Positions 1 to 9,019 are shown, numbered from the stretch's first letter. The stretch is 18,748 bases of DNA from Chrysochromulina tobinii (GCA_001275005.1 JWZX01000496.1:1-18748), one strand, 5' to 3'. Notes: a model not told the origin generated them from the letters alone. A program made the numbers and translations.

Positions 1-848
1 CGTGCTTCGACTGCACAGCGCTCAAGCCAGGCTGGGCTGTGCTTCCGCATGGCGTGTTCATATGCATCGACTGCGCGCAGACGCACCGTAATATGGGTCG
101 GCATGTGAGCCAGACGAAGGCGATCAACACCGGGACCTACCTGTGGTATCCTGCCGAGCTGGCCGTCATGCGCGAGGTGGGCAACACTGTCGCGGCAGCC
201 GCGTTCGCCGAGTTCAACCTGCCGCCCAAGCCATCGAAGGATGCGAAACCTGCCGAAAAGGTCGCATACTCGCAAGCCAAGTACGGCCGCGGCTCGCCTG
301 ACTTCGTGGCGGCCGCTGCGCGCCTGCGTGCGGCCACCCCAGCAGCGCCCTCATTGTCAAAGGTGTCGGCATCGCCCCAGATACCCACGGTGAAGAAGAC
401 GGCCAATCCCACTGCAGCTCGTCTTCCGTCCCACGACGTCGACCTGATCAACTTTGAAGATGTCTTGCCGACGCCACCGTCGGCTCTCTCTAAAGCCGCT
501 GTGGGAAAAGACGAGGGCATGATCGAGCTCATCGAGGCAACAGGTGCCACCAGCTACCCGTCGGAGGAGGAGCTTGCGAAAGCCAAGCACGAGCAGAAAA
601 AGGTCCAAATTCTGGCTCATTTTGATGCGGCGCCACCTGCTGCAGCACTTCCCATGATGCCGCTCCTTGCCCTTGGTCAGGCCGACCACACGTTTGACAG
701 TGCGCTGAAATACTCAACGAAGCCCAAATGCGGGCTAGCTCGCATGAAGCAGGAACGTCTCCTCTGTGAACGCAGCAAGTCGCACACGCAGTCGCTCAAG
801 GCAGCGGAGGAGCGCCAGATGGCATTTTTTGCTGACTTTGGGCTGTGA
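1..848 (+). CDS. ArfGAP zinc-finger protein, 5' partial
   Basis: ArfGAPs stimulate GTP hydrolysis by Arf GTPases on Golgi and endosomal membranes. The reading frame is open from base 3 at the window edge to the TGA at 846-848, giving 281 residues with the N-terminus missing. It begins inside the ArfGAP zinc finger: C at codons 1 and 4, then 16 residues, then CIDC. This is the family's CX2CX16CX2C spacing. HRNMG follows, with the arginine in the position of the catalytic Arg finger. The next stretch, usually HLSFVRS-like, reads HVSQTKA, so the domain is divergent. The GVFICIDC stretch most resembles the ArfGAP1/2/3 (Gcs1/Glo3) group. After the domain, about residues 75-281, the chain is low-complexity and Ala/Pro/Lys-rich, ending in FFADFGL. 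The first ATG visible here is not the start. ArfGAP identity is firm; the subfamily is not. Confidence 0.88.
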   Translation, partial: CFDCTALKPGWAVLPHGVFICIDCAQTHRNMGRHVSQTKAINTGTYLWYPAELAVMREVGNTVAAAAFAEFNLPPKPSKDAKPAEKVAYSQAKYGRGSPDFVAAAARLRAATPAAPSLSKVSASPQIPTVKKTANPTAARLPSHDVDLINFEDVLPTPPSALSKAAVGKDEGMIELIEATGATSYPSEEELAKAKHEQKKVQILAHFDAAPPAAALPMMPLLALGQADHTFDSALKYSTKPKCGLARMKQERLLCERSKSHTQSLKAAEERQMAFFADFGL

Positions 849-1596
849 CGTGTGGTTCCCATTTGCCATGTTCAATCAGTGAATGAGTTGACATGTAGAC
901 TACACATCGAGAGCCAGAGGTCTACCGTCATGGATTACCCACAGGTCCGAGGTCGAGGTCGGTCCCCCTTTACCTGGGGAGGCCCGACCGCAAGGCCGAC
1001 GATGGCGGGTCCCCCTGTGACTGTGCCCGCATGCACATGGAGATCCGTGAGGCTGAGAGATTAGTTACGGTGCTGCGCGTCCAGCGTTCAGCGTTCAGAC
1101 TAAGTATCTACAGACACGAACAATGCCGTGTGCGCACGTGCGCGCCTTGTAAGTTCTCCAGGTTTCCTTGTTCTCAAGGGTTCCTTCTCCGTGTGTTTGT
1201 TTCGTGTGTGTCCTTGTGTGTCCCGGCACCATGCCCGGCACCTCCTTTTGACCGAGAGTTACCGAGAGACTAAAGGTAAAGCACCTTATTGACCGAGACT
1301 TGAGTCATCAAACGAGTCTCTGGAGCTAGTAATTTCTTCTTTGAACTTCGTATCCAAGCCCAAGCCGGCGGGATCCAAAGCGCGACGCTCTCCAAAGTCC
1401 AAACTGCCGTTGCCGTTGACACTGCTCTCGCGATGGTCTATGATTTGAAGGAGCCGCACGCGTCGTGTCCGCCGGCCCTGTGTCTTGGGTGTCGAAATAA
1501 CCAGGACCTGTGAATTTCGTTAGAACGTGTTTTGGGTGTTGTGAACTTTAACACGACAGACGCGACAACCGTGAATGAATTCGAATCCCAGATCCC
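849..1596. other. Intergenic: ArfGAP 3' flank and leader of the ankyrin/EF-hand gene
   Basis: I see no convincing gene here. Short open frames exist but have no recognisable protein features. The stretch holds a bulged stem-loop at 957-989, a 7-bp tandem repeat (cagcgtt) near 1083, and a GT-rich segment at about 1190-1222. The phrase TTGACCGAGA occurs twice, near 1247 and 1289. Nothing looks like a TATA box or a poly(A) signal that I would defend. A TGA at 1576-1578, in frame with the downstream gene, fixes the upstream limit of that coding region. Confidence 0.6.
957..989. repeat. Bulged stem-loop in 3' flank of the ArfGAP gene
   Basis: GGTCGG (957-962) plus TCCCC (963-967) pair with GGGGA (976-980) and CCGACC (984-989). 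A 3-base bulge (981-983) and an 8-base loop complete the structure. It lies about 110 bp after the ArfGAP stop, so it could fold in that gene's 3' UTR. No function can be assigned. Confidence 0.4.
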
Positions 1597-4500
1597 ATGG
1601 TGAGCTACCCACCCACTCGCCAGTCCGAGCTCTTCGACGCGGCTCGCAAGGGCGACCTGCAGTGTGTGAACTCGCTCCTACGCGTGGGCGGCCCTGGCAC
1701 TGCCTCGGCGGCCATCGACGCGGCTACCGGCTGGAGCGCGTTGGCTGCGGCGTTGATCAATGGGCACGGGCGAGTGGCGGAGGCCCTGCTTGCTGCGGGT
1801 GCAAGCGTAGCACACGTCGACCATCGCGGCAACTCGCCGATGCACGCTCTCGCGGCTGGTGCATGCGCCGACGACAACGACGAGATTGGACTGGTGGTCG
1901 CGCGGACCATGCTCAACGCGGCGCGCCTGCTCGGTCCGAGCCGAGGCTTGGCAGTCATAGGGGCACCCAATCACGAGGGCGCCACGCCTCTGCACCTCGC
2001 TGCGCAGAAAGGTAAGTGCTCGCTCATCGAGGCCTTCGGCGAGCACGGGGCTCCGCTCAGCGCTCTCGACCGCGAGGGTCGCGATCCCTACTACTTCCGC
2101 GCGGACGCGCGCACCGAGAAGGTGTTGCTCAGGCTTCTCGCCGACTCGACGCTGCGCTATCCCGAGGCCGGCGCCCTGAGTGGACGCTCTGTGTCGTCGG
2201 CGTGGAACCTGAGCGACCCGGGGCCGCGCCACGCCACCGACCCCGTGAAGCAGCTGCTGAAGCCGCCGCCGCCGCCGGCCGCTCCGTCTGCCCGGCGGGC
2301 CGGCTCGCTGGTGCCGCCGCACCCTGTGGCGGCGCCGCCGGCGCCGCCGCTGCCAGCGGGCGGGATCGTCGGCCGCGCAAAGGCGGCGCGGGCTGCGCCA
2401 GGCCCTAAGACGCGCACGGGGCGGAAGCTCACCAAGGACGAGGAGCGGAAGGCGACGTACCTCTCCCGCTACCTCGCCCCGGGGGAGGAGAAAATGGCTC
2501 CGGCCTCTCTGCCAATGACCATCGAGGAGAAGATCGCCGCGGCGTTCAAACGAGCGGACGTGTCCGGCAGTGGCACGGTGGGCAAGCGCGAGCTCTACAG
2601 AGCGCTCACCGAGGCGGGCCTCGCGGCGGCCGCGTCCGCCGAGGGCCTTCGGCTATTCCAACTCGCCGACGCGGACCTGGACGGGCAACTCACTTTGGAC
2701 GAGTTTGGCCAACTCGCCAAGCAGCTCAAGCAGCTCCTAGCGGAGCCTGCGCCGGGCGCGCCCGTGCCCCCGCGGCCGCCGGCGTCGCTGCCTCACGCGG
2801 CGCACACGTTGAGCAGTCGTACCCGCGCCCTCATCGTCAAGGCCTTTGCCAAATTCGATGCGGACCATAGCGGCTGGATCTCGCTCTCCGAGCTCAGCGG
2901 CGCGCTGCGCGCGTGCGGCATGTACGTCGACGACGCGAAGCTGCGCAGCATGTTCAACGAGGCCGACATCGACCGATCGGGCGGCATTGACCAAGCCGAC
3001 TTTGAGCTGCTCGTACAACGGCTCATGGCGCCGCCGCGGGTGCTAGGTACAGATTCGTTTTACGTGCCCCCACCGGCGAGTGGCTCTGCAGTCGCCGCCG
3101 TCTTCTCGGCGTTCGAGAAGGGCTCGACGGGCTTCATGACGAGCGACAACCTGCCGCAGGCTCTTCGGCTTTTCAGCATCGATCCTGAGGAGCCGCCCGT
3201 GAAGAAGCTTTGCACTGCAACCACAGAAGGACGTGGCGGCGTGCTCGACCGTCACAGCTTCACGATGCTCGTCTATCGGCTCCTCCGTTGCGAGTACGAC
3301 GTGGTGCCAAGCGGCACCGCCGACCCGTCGGCCGCCGACCCGTTGGCCGCCGCCCTCAAGGAGAAGCCGGACTCCGCACTGAAATACCGCGAGGGTGTCA
3401 AATACTTCTCGGGCGAGCCTGTGGAAACGGGTGGCAAGGCGGCCAAGGCGAGCAAGGAAGCGGCGGCCAAGGCGAGCAAGGAAGCGGTCGGTAAGGCTGC
3501 CAAGACAAGCAAGCCGACGAGCAAGCCGACGAGTACGCCGACCAGCCCGGTCAAGGGGAAAGAGACGAGCCCCAGAGGAAAGGCGATGATCCCGACGAAG
3601 CCGTCGACAAGTGCTGGCGCACCGAGTGCGGCGAGCGGCGCGTCGGCGGACGAGGTGCTCGAGAAGCTTGCACGCGCTTTCGTCACGAGCCCGTCCGAGT
3701 CGAACGGCACAGTGGCGATGCGGGAGGTGCCGAACATCCTGCTTGAGGCTGGCTTCGCTTCGGCCGCCGAGCGCTCGCTTTTCCTGGCCGCTGCCGCCAG
3801 CCCCATGGACCGCGTGCGCTTCAATGAGGTCGTGTCATTAGCTCTCGACGAGGGCAGTGGCGTCAACCGGGACGGCGCGAGCAGCACGTCGCCTGGGCGC
3901 TCGCCGACGGCCCGAGACGGCGCCCGAGACGGCGCGAACTCACACGCGCCGCCGCTGCAGCTGCGCGTGGTCGACATGGTCCTTTCGTCGTCGGTCGTTG
4001 GCCGGCCAGAGCTCAACGCGCTGTGTCTGCTGATGCATGCATCGCTCGAGGCGCACGACGGGCGCGCCGCGCCGCTGGTAATGCGCTCGCCGCTGCTGCC
4101 CAAGCAGTTGACACCCATGAGGATCGATCTCGAAGTGCGTCTGCCTCCGAGTGTGTGCACACTGCAACTCGAGCTGCTCTATGAGGCCGCACCGGACCAG
4201 CTCGCGCCGTTCGCCGCGTGCTCGCTCGATCTCGATGAGATCCGGTCTGCGCTCGCATTCCCGCTCGCATGCACGGTGCCGCTCCGGGACAGCGCGGGAC
4301 GTCAGGCGGCTGCCCTTGAGATCCTTGTCGAGCGTGTGCACGGCGTGCCGCCCTCGCAGCCTGCCCTCTCGCCGAAAAAGCTGCCCAACGGCGGTGGCGG
4401 TGGCGGGTACTCTGCTGCCTTCAACGCGGCGGTCGAGGAGCATTTCAACGCGTGGAGCACGAGCTTGTACGCCTCGAACAGCTTCCTGCACGAGATTGGC

Positions 4501-4941
4501 GCAACCGCGCGCCAAGAGCAGCGAGAGCGCATACGTGAGGCGCTCGAGGTCGAGTGGAGGGCCGCCGGGCTGCCTGTCTTCGAGGGCGAAGGGCGCGGCG
4601 CCGGTTCGGCGAAGGACAAATCTTTGGAGGAGCTCGAGGACGAGCTGCGAGCGCTCCGAGCCGAGAGGGCAGAGCTGCAGCAGCCGCCATCGTCCTCCGG
4701 CCCCACCCTGGCGGATCGTCAGAGCATGCAGGAGTGGCGTGTGCGCGTCGCTGGCGGGCCGGTGACGGGGCTGCAGAAGCCGCGCCAGAGCTCCTCGTGG
4801 CGTGCGTGGGGCACTGAAGCACTCGACCGCACCGCGCGGCTGCTCTCGAGCTCAAACAATCCCTTGAGTCAGGTGCTGCGCGAGTCGCAGGCGGAGCTCG
4901 CGCGCCTCGAACGCCGCTATGCGCCCAACAGCCCACCGTGA
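1597..4941 (+). CDS. Ankyrin-repeat / EF-hand protein with C2-like region
   Basis: The product is 1114 residues from an intronless frame. Its start ATG has G at +4, and an in-frame TGA at 1576 excludes a longer N-terminus without an intron. Residues ~5-190 are ankyrin repeats (for example an ATPLHLAAQKG signature). Residues ~221-255 are proline-rich. Two EF-hand pairs follow with Ca-binding loops at 321-332, 358-369, 421-432 and 457-468. Loops 1-3 are canonical in length with acidic positions 1 and 12; loop 4 ends in Asp. A third, degenerate EF pair (~498-565) lacks ligands. Then come a Lys/Ala/Ser repeat (~612-655), another degenerate EF-like segment (~682-752) and a beta-rich region (~787-917) resembling a non-calcium C2 domain. 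A short coiled coil lies at ~1009-1030. It is probably a cytoplasmic Ca sensor or scaffold. I cannot name an orthologue, and the C2 call is tentative. Confidence 0.85.
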   Translation: MVSYPPTRQSELFDAARKGDLQCVNSLLRVGGPGTASAAIDAATGWSALAAALINGHGRVAEALLAAGASVAHVDHRGNSPMHALAAGACADDNDEIGLVVARTMLNAARLLGPSRGLAVIGAPNHEGATPLHLAAQKGKCSLIEAFGEHGAPLSALDREGRDPYYFRADARTEKVLLRLLADSTLRYPEAGALSGRSVSSAWNLSDPGPRHATDPVKQLLKPPPPPAAPSARRAGSLVPPHPVAAPPAPPLPAGGIVGRAKAARAAPGPKTRTGRKLTKDEERKATYLSRYLAPGEEKMAPASLPMTIEEKIAAAFKRADVSGSGTVGKRELYRALTEAGLAAAASAEGLRLFQLADADLDGQLTLDEFGQLAKQLKQLLAEPAPGAPVPPRPPASLPHAAHTLSSRTRALIVKAFAKFDADHSGWISLSELSGALRACGMYVDDAKLRSMFNEADIDRSGGIDQADFELLVQRLMAPPRVLGTDSFYVPPPASGSAVAAVFSAFEKGSTGFMTSDNLPQALRLFSIDPEEPPVKKLCTATTEGRGGVLDRHSFTMLVYRLLRCEYDVVPSGTADPSAADPLAAALKEKPDSALKYREGVKYFSGEPVETGGKAAKASKEAAAKASKEAVGKAAKTSKPTSKPTSTPTSPVKGKETSPRGKAMIPTKPSTSAGAPSAASGASADEVLEKLARAFVTSPSESNGTVAMREVPNILLEAGFASAAERSLFLAAAASPMDRVRFNEVVSLALDEGSGVNRDGASSTSPGRSPTARDGARDGANSHAPPLQLRVVDMVLSSSVVGRPELNALCLLMHASLEAHDGRAAPLVMRSPLLPKQLTPMRIDLEVRLPPSVCTLQLELLYEAAPDQLAPFAACSLDLDEIRSALAFPLACTVPLRDSAGRQAAALEILVERVHGVPPSQPALSPKKLPNGGGGGGYSAAFNAAVEEHFNAWSTSLYASNSFLHEIGATARQEQRERIREALEVEWRAAGLPVFEGEGRGAGSAKDKSLEELEDELRALRAERAELQQPPSSSGPTLADRQSMQEWRVRVAGGPVTGLQKPRQSSSWRAWGTEALDRTARLLSSSNNPLSQVLRESQAELARLERRYAPNSPP

Positions 4942-5776
4942 ACACGTGGCGGGCGCGTGGGGGAGATTGCGCGTTGGAAAGGCGGCTCCAGCTGTCCAGA
5001 TGCGACTGAATCCAGTCGCGGCGCAGCGTGCACAAGCAGCCGTGCCGACCGCGACGAAGGGCGTGGCTGGAGGCTCCTGCGCGACATGGGCTGCGATTGC
5101 GGATTGGATTTCTTCAAGCTGAAGCTCACAAGCTGTGCCAGTGTCGAGCACTCGAGCTTGTCCAGAGGTGGTCGGCGATTGGGGTGATTTCGCGTACAAA
5201 CCGGCTCGGGTCGGCGCGGACCGGTCACCGGACTCGGCACCGGACTCGGCACTGCCACGGCTACGCACGGTGCTGACCGCCAACACGCGCCGCGACACCC
5301 CGACTCGGCGCCAGTGGAGTAATTGCGACTCTATGAGACTCACACGCGCGCCCGCCCGCCGCACGGCACGCACCACGCTCACCGCACGTACGCGGTCCCG
5401 TCACTCCTCGGCTGTGTAAATCACCCGTACAGTATCGGAGTTCAGTTCGGACCGAATTTGCAATTTCTCTTGACTCTCGTTAGTCGTTTCTCCACTCCGC
5501 TCCTCATCTCCGCGCTACCTTCGTCGTGGCGCACATTCTACTCTTTGGACGTCGATCGTCGTCCAGCATTAAGAGCATTGCACTACGGCTTTTCGCTTTA
5601 TTTGAATGGATCTGGTCCACCGGGCTCTTAGTCCAGCTTTGGCCGCCTCATGTACACTTCATCGTATGGCTTGACCATTGTATTTCATCTCATCGTATTG
5701 CTTTGTATGCCATCTCATCGTCTGGCATCTCAAATGACATTACAGCTGCGGCCATTCGCTGCCTTTAAGTAAGGCG
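4942..5776. other. Convergent 3' intergenic region
   Basis: This is the space between the stops of two convergent genes, and no gene is supported here. It contains a perfect hairpin (5002-5019), a perfect 12-bp tandem duplication CACCGGACTCGG (5226-5249) and the 11-bp palindrome TTCGGACCGAA near 5445. Three near copies of TCATCGTMTKGC lie at 5659, 5690 and 5715. From about 5420 the base composition shifts towards AT, as expected for 3' UTR or spacer DNA. Confidence 0.55.
5002..5019. repeat. Perfect 7-bp stem, 4-base loop hairpin
   Basis: GCGACTG (5002-5008), AATC loop, CAGTCGC (5013-5019). It lies about 60 bp after the stop of the ankyrin/EF-hand gene, so it probably falls in that gene's 3' UTR. 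It could influence 3'-end formation or RNA stability, but nothing in the sequence proves this. Confidence 0.4.
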
Positions 5777-8653
5777 CTAGGCCTGCATGCTAGTAGGGTG
5801 TGAGAGGCTCCTTTCCATCGGCGATACCAAACAGGCCGAAATCAAACTGTCGCTTGGGTAGCCAAAGCCTGGCTTGAGCGGCTTCTTGTTTCCCGCCAAA
5901 ATTTGGTCTTGGAGCAGCTGCTCGAGCCGGGGGACCACTTCGTGAAACTCGGGCCGCTCTGAAGTTTCCAGTGCCCAGCAATCCTTGAGAAGGCTCTGCA
6001 AGTCAGCGGGCCATCTGGGGTCGATCTTGGGATGGAACCCTTTTGCGACCGCCTTCTTGAAGAGCTCGGGCGAGGAGAACTCGAGGAAGGGCTTCCTATG
6101 GCTGCATATCTCCCACAGGACGGAGGCGAACGAGTACACCTCGGCCTTGTGATTGTAATTTTGCGAGTTGGCCACCTCGGGCGCCATGTAGCGCATCGAG
6201 CCGCACTCGCCTGTGAGCTTGCGCGGTATGTCGTCAAAGGCCTCGCCATGCCGCCAGAGCGAGGCGAGTCCAAAGTCGAAAAGCACGAGCTCGCCGGTGG
6301 CCAGGAAGCCAATGTTGTTGGGCTTCACGTCACGGTGCAGGATGCGGTAGCCCGGGAACGCGTCGTCGTGGCAATACTGAAGCGCGCGCGAGAGCTGCAG
6401 CCCACAGTTGAGGCACCGCATCAGTGGCCACGCCTTGACCTCGCGCCAGCGCACCCAGAATGGGATCGTGTCTGGGTCACGCGGGAGCTCTTTGTTGAGC
6501 ACCGTGGCGAGCAGCTCGATGATGACGAAGGGCTTCCCCTCGAGCTGGCCGAGCGCATACGCGTTGAGCACGTTCGGGTGGTCCATCAGGGTCATCAGCA
6601 TGATCTCACGCTTGATACCACGGAGTGCGCCAATCGAATTCTGCTTCGCCGGCTTGAGCATCTTGATCGCCACCTTCTCGCCGTCCAACGTGGTCCTGTG
6701 CGCCGTCGCGAACTCACCCTCTCCGAGATATTTCATCTCCCCGAGCGAGGTCCACTCCACAGCGCGCACTTGCTCGGGCAGCTTCCCCTTGACCATAAGC
6801 TGCACGCCACGCAGGTCGGACTCCTCGTCCCTTATGGATTTAAAGCCACCCTCCACGGCATTGCTCACGGGATTGCCATGGCCATCATCCACGTCTAAGA
6901 CTGAGTGCCATCCGCGCGTCGGGTCTGCGTTGCGCATAGGACGCTTTTTCATGCTTTGGCTCACAGCCCACGGCACGACGGCCTCGTCGTCTTCTAGGGT
7001 CTTTGACCCGTCCATCTTCGAGCCGTCCATGTCGCCCGATCCTGTCGGGCGGCCCACGACGAGATGGTCGAAGAGACCCGCGAGCGAGAAACCTCTGGTA
7101 TTAGACATGCTTCCCTTGCTGCGGCGGAGAGGGGTAGGGCTCCCGCCACTGCGAGGAGGTAATGACTCGACCACAATATGAGTAGCAGGCCGGCGTGGCT
7201 CATGTTTCAGCATGCCAGCGTCGTCCCAGGTCACAAACTCCGCTGGGGGGCGAACTCGGCCCGGGCTTGGGCTTCGGATCACTTGCACGGCAGCGTCGTC
7301 GAGCTCGGGACGATCGGGCTCGCCGGCGGACTCATATGTGCGAAATGCGTTCCCGGCTTTGACCGACATCTCGTGCCTCTTGTCGGGCGGCCGCTGCCTT
7401 TCCGGTAGCGGAGTAGATAGGGGGCTGCTATCGGCGGATTCCGGGACCCTGCGTACGCGAAGAGACGGGTCGGCGACAGCAAACACGGCGTCGGCGCTGT
7501 TTGATCGAGCGCGGACGCCCTTGCCCTTGAGCGCACTCCCGAGCACACTGTGCTCCTTGGACGAGTCCGAGTCTTCGTCCTCGTTCTCTTCGACCTCAGA
7601 GGATTTGACACGGCGCAGAAACGACCGCCCCCCCTCAGACTCGAAGCCATCTTTCACGCGTTTAGGGAGGTTGCCCTCTTTGGAGCCGTCGTCCAGAGTT
7701 GGCCCAAAGAGGATGACGCACGCGGTGGTGTCGTCGGTGAGTCCGCGCTTGGAGATGGCCGTCTTGACCACCTTGGCTGCCGCTGACTTGCCGTCCGAGT
7801 AATCACCCGAGATCAAGACGGCCGCCGCCTCCTGCGCACTCAGGTGATCCCACACGCCATCAGAGCACGCCACCAGCGCACCGCCCATCGGGGGAACCTT
7901 CCGGGTAACAAAGGAAGGCTCGGGCAACACGAAGGCCGCACAGTCGGCATCGCCGATGCCTCGGGTGACTGCCAGCCCTCCCGGGAAGGCTCGGATTGGC
8001 CCTCCGGGCTGGCCATTGGGGTCAATCGCCCGGCCGAGCGTCGCACCCTTTGCCACAACACGCAACTGCTCCTGCTGGTTTTCCTCGAGGCGATGGCTGA
8101 CGCCGAGCTCGATGTAGCCGTCATTCTCGACGAGCAGCGCCATCGAGTCGCCCACATTCCAACAAGACACTTCGCCGCGCGTCGCATTCACGCAGATTAC
8201 GGTGAGCGTCGAACCCGCCTTCCTCTCACCGGTGTCAAATTTCGAGCTGCACACCTCCTCGTGAACCTTCTTGAAGACGGCGTTACACGCCACGTTCAGC
8301 GCCGCGGCGGACCCGTCTGCCGCCGAGGCACAGATCTGTTGCAATACCCGCGAGCTGATGTAGGTAGACACATGGCTGCCGCCATGCCCATCGGCCACGA
8401 GGATGCACGTGATCGAGTCTCCACATATGATGTCCTGACGCGTCGCAAAGCAATCCTCGCCCTTGAGGGAGCGTTGAAAGCCGCCCACCATGAATTTCGT
8501 CTCTGATTTAGTGCCGAGTGAGGCCACTGCCACGCTATCGCGGCACTTGGGCTTAGTTGGGGTGCGAAATCCAAGGCTGGACGCAGCATGTAAATCGCTA
8601 CTTGTATCCCACGGCCACCTCCACCCCTTCATCTCAGATGAGGGCGATCCCAT
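5777..8653 (-). CDS. PP2C phosphatase - protein kinase fusion
   Basis: The product is 958 residues from the first in-frame ATG (8653). The frame is open further upstream, to about 8757, without another ATG. The N-terminus MGSPSSEM fits an N-myristoylation signal, which is seen in some PP2Cs. Residues ~40-320 form a PPM/PP2C domain with E67-D68, DGHGG 88-92, GSTLT 148-152, NVGDS 166-170, TRGIGD 230-235, CSDGVWD 263-269 and TDDTT 306-310. These cover the expected metal-binding acids. A ~310-residue Ser/Arg/Pro-rich linker follows. Residues ~635-915 are a TKL-like kinase: glycine loop GEGEFA 644-649, K664, E683, HRDVKPNN 773-780, DFG 793-795 and APE 824-826. No catalytic residue is missing, so both enzymes should be active, probably at a membrane. 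Plant proteins with both domains are known, but they carry the kinase first. Whether the kinase is Ser/Thr-only is inferred. Confidence 0.92.
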   Translation of the reverse strand: MGSPSSEMKGWRWPWDTSSDLHAASSLGFRTPTKPKCRDSVAVASLGTKSETKFMVGGFQRSLKGEDCFATRQDIICGDSITCILVADGHGGSHVSTYISSRVLQQICASAADGSAAALNVACNAVFKKVHEEVCSSKFDTGERKAGSTLTVICVNATRGEVSCWNVGDSMALLVENDGYIELGVSHRLEENQQEQLRVVAKGATLGRAIDPNGQPGGPIRAFPGGLAVTRGIGDADCAAFVLPEPSFVTRKVPPMGGALVACSDGVWDHLSAQEAAAVLISGDYSDGKSAAAKVVKTAISKRGLTDDTTACVILFGPTLDDGSKEGNLPKRVKDGFESEGGRSFLRRVKSSEVEENEDEDSDSSKEHSVLGSALKGKGVRARSNSADAVFAVADPSLRVRRVPESADSSPLSTPLPERQRPPDKRHEMSVKAGNAFRTYESAGEPDRPELDDAAVQVIRSPSPGRVRPPAEFVTWDDAGMLKHEPRRPATHIVVESLPPRSGGSPTPLRRSKGSMSNTRGFSLAGLFDHLVVGRPTGSGDMDGSKMDGSKTLEDDEAVVPWAVSQSMKKRPMRNADPTRGWHSVLDVDDGHGNPVSNAVEGGFKSIRDEESDLRGVQLMVKGKLPEQVRAVEWTSLGEMKYLGEGEFATAHRTTLDGEKVAIKMLKPAKQNSIGALRGIKREIMLMTLMDHPNVLNAYALGQLEGKPFVIIELLATVLNKELPRDPDTIPFWVRWREVKAWPLMRCLNCGLQLSRALQYCHDDAFPGYRILHRDVKPNNIGFLATGELVLFDFGLASLWRHGEAFDDIPRKLTGECGSMRYMAPEVANSQNYNHKAEVYSFASVLWEICSHRKPFLEFSSPELFKKAVAKGFHPKIDPRWPADLQSLLKDCWALETSERPEFHEVVPRLEQLLQDQILAGNKKPLKPGFGYPSDSLISACLVSPMERSLSHPTSMQA

Positions 8654-8882
8654 GCAGGGGAATCGTCCAGCTTCTCCTTGTGTTTTCTTTGGATAAAGGA
8701 GCGAAACTTTCCAGTCCAAAAGAGGTTTGTACAGAGGGTTATTTTAGTCCATTGTCGCCATTTTTGGAAAAACTTGAAAGTGGACACACATCGGCCGTGG
8801 ATGGCTGCCCAGCGCTCAGTGAGTGAGAGCCCAGCGACTACATGTGCGGTGCGCCATGTCGGTGGCATGTGCCTTGTGCGGA

Positions 8883-9019
8883 TGCGCGTTGCTTGCGCGC
8901 GCTGCGCGCGCTGCGCTGCGCTGCGCGCGCTGCGCGCGCCGTGCGCTGCGCTGCGCGCGCTGCGCTGCGCGCGCGCGCGCGCTTGCGCTGCGCGCGCTGC
9001 GCGCGCTGCGCGGGGCGCG
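8883..9019. repeat. 137-bp A-free GCGC/TGCGC tract
   Basis: The + strand has no A across 8883-9019. It is built from irregular copies of TGCGCGCGC and TGCGC, including a long alternating GC run near 8968-8981. Such purine-pyrimidine alternation is prone to Z-DNA and to self-pairing. It sits about 230-370 bp upstream of the PP2C-kinase start codon. Confidence 0.75.

Noticed and set aside
1575-1599. Upstream ATG at 1575 as the start of a separate protein, and a tRNA T-arm-like string (TTCGAATCC) at 1580-1588
   Set aside because: The ATG has a weak context and leads into an Arg-rich shadow frame. The T-arm-like string has no pairing stem and no cloverleaf around it.
1605-2435. Several open frames on both strands across the ankyrin/EF-hand gene
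   Set aside because: They are Arg/Ala/Gly-rich shadows of high-GC coding sequence and have no motifs.
6032-6898. Long open frame on the + strand (288 codons) opposite the PP2C-kinase
   Set aside because: It is the mirror of the kinase domain and shows no domain of its own. The minus-strand frame carries all the kinase motifs.
8654-8719. Start of the PP2C-kinase at the TTG at 8719
   Set aside because: Nuclear genes normally use ATG; the first in-frame ATG is at 8653.
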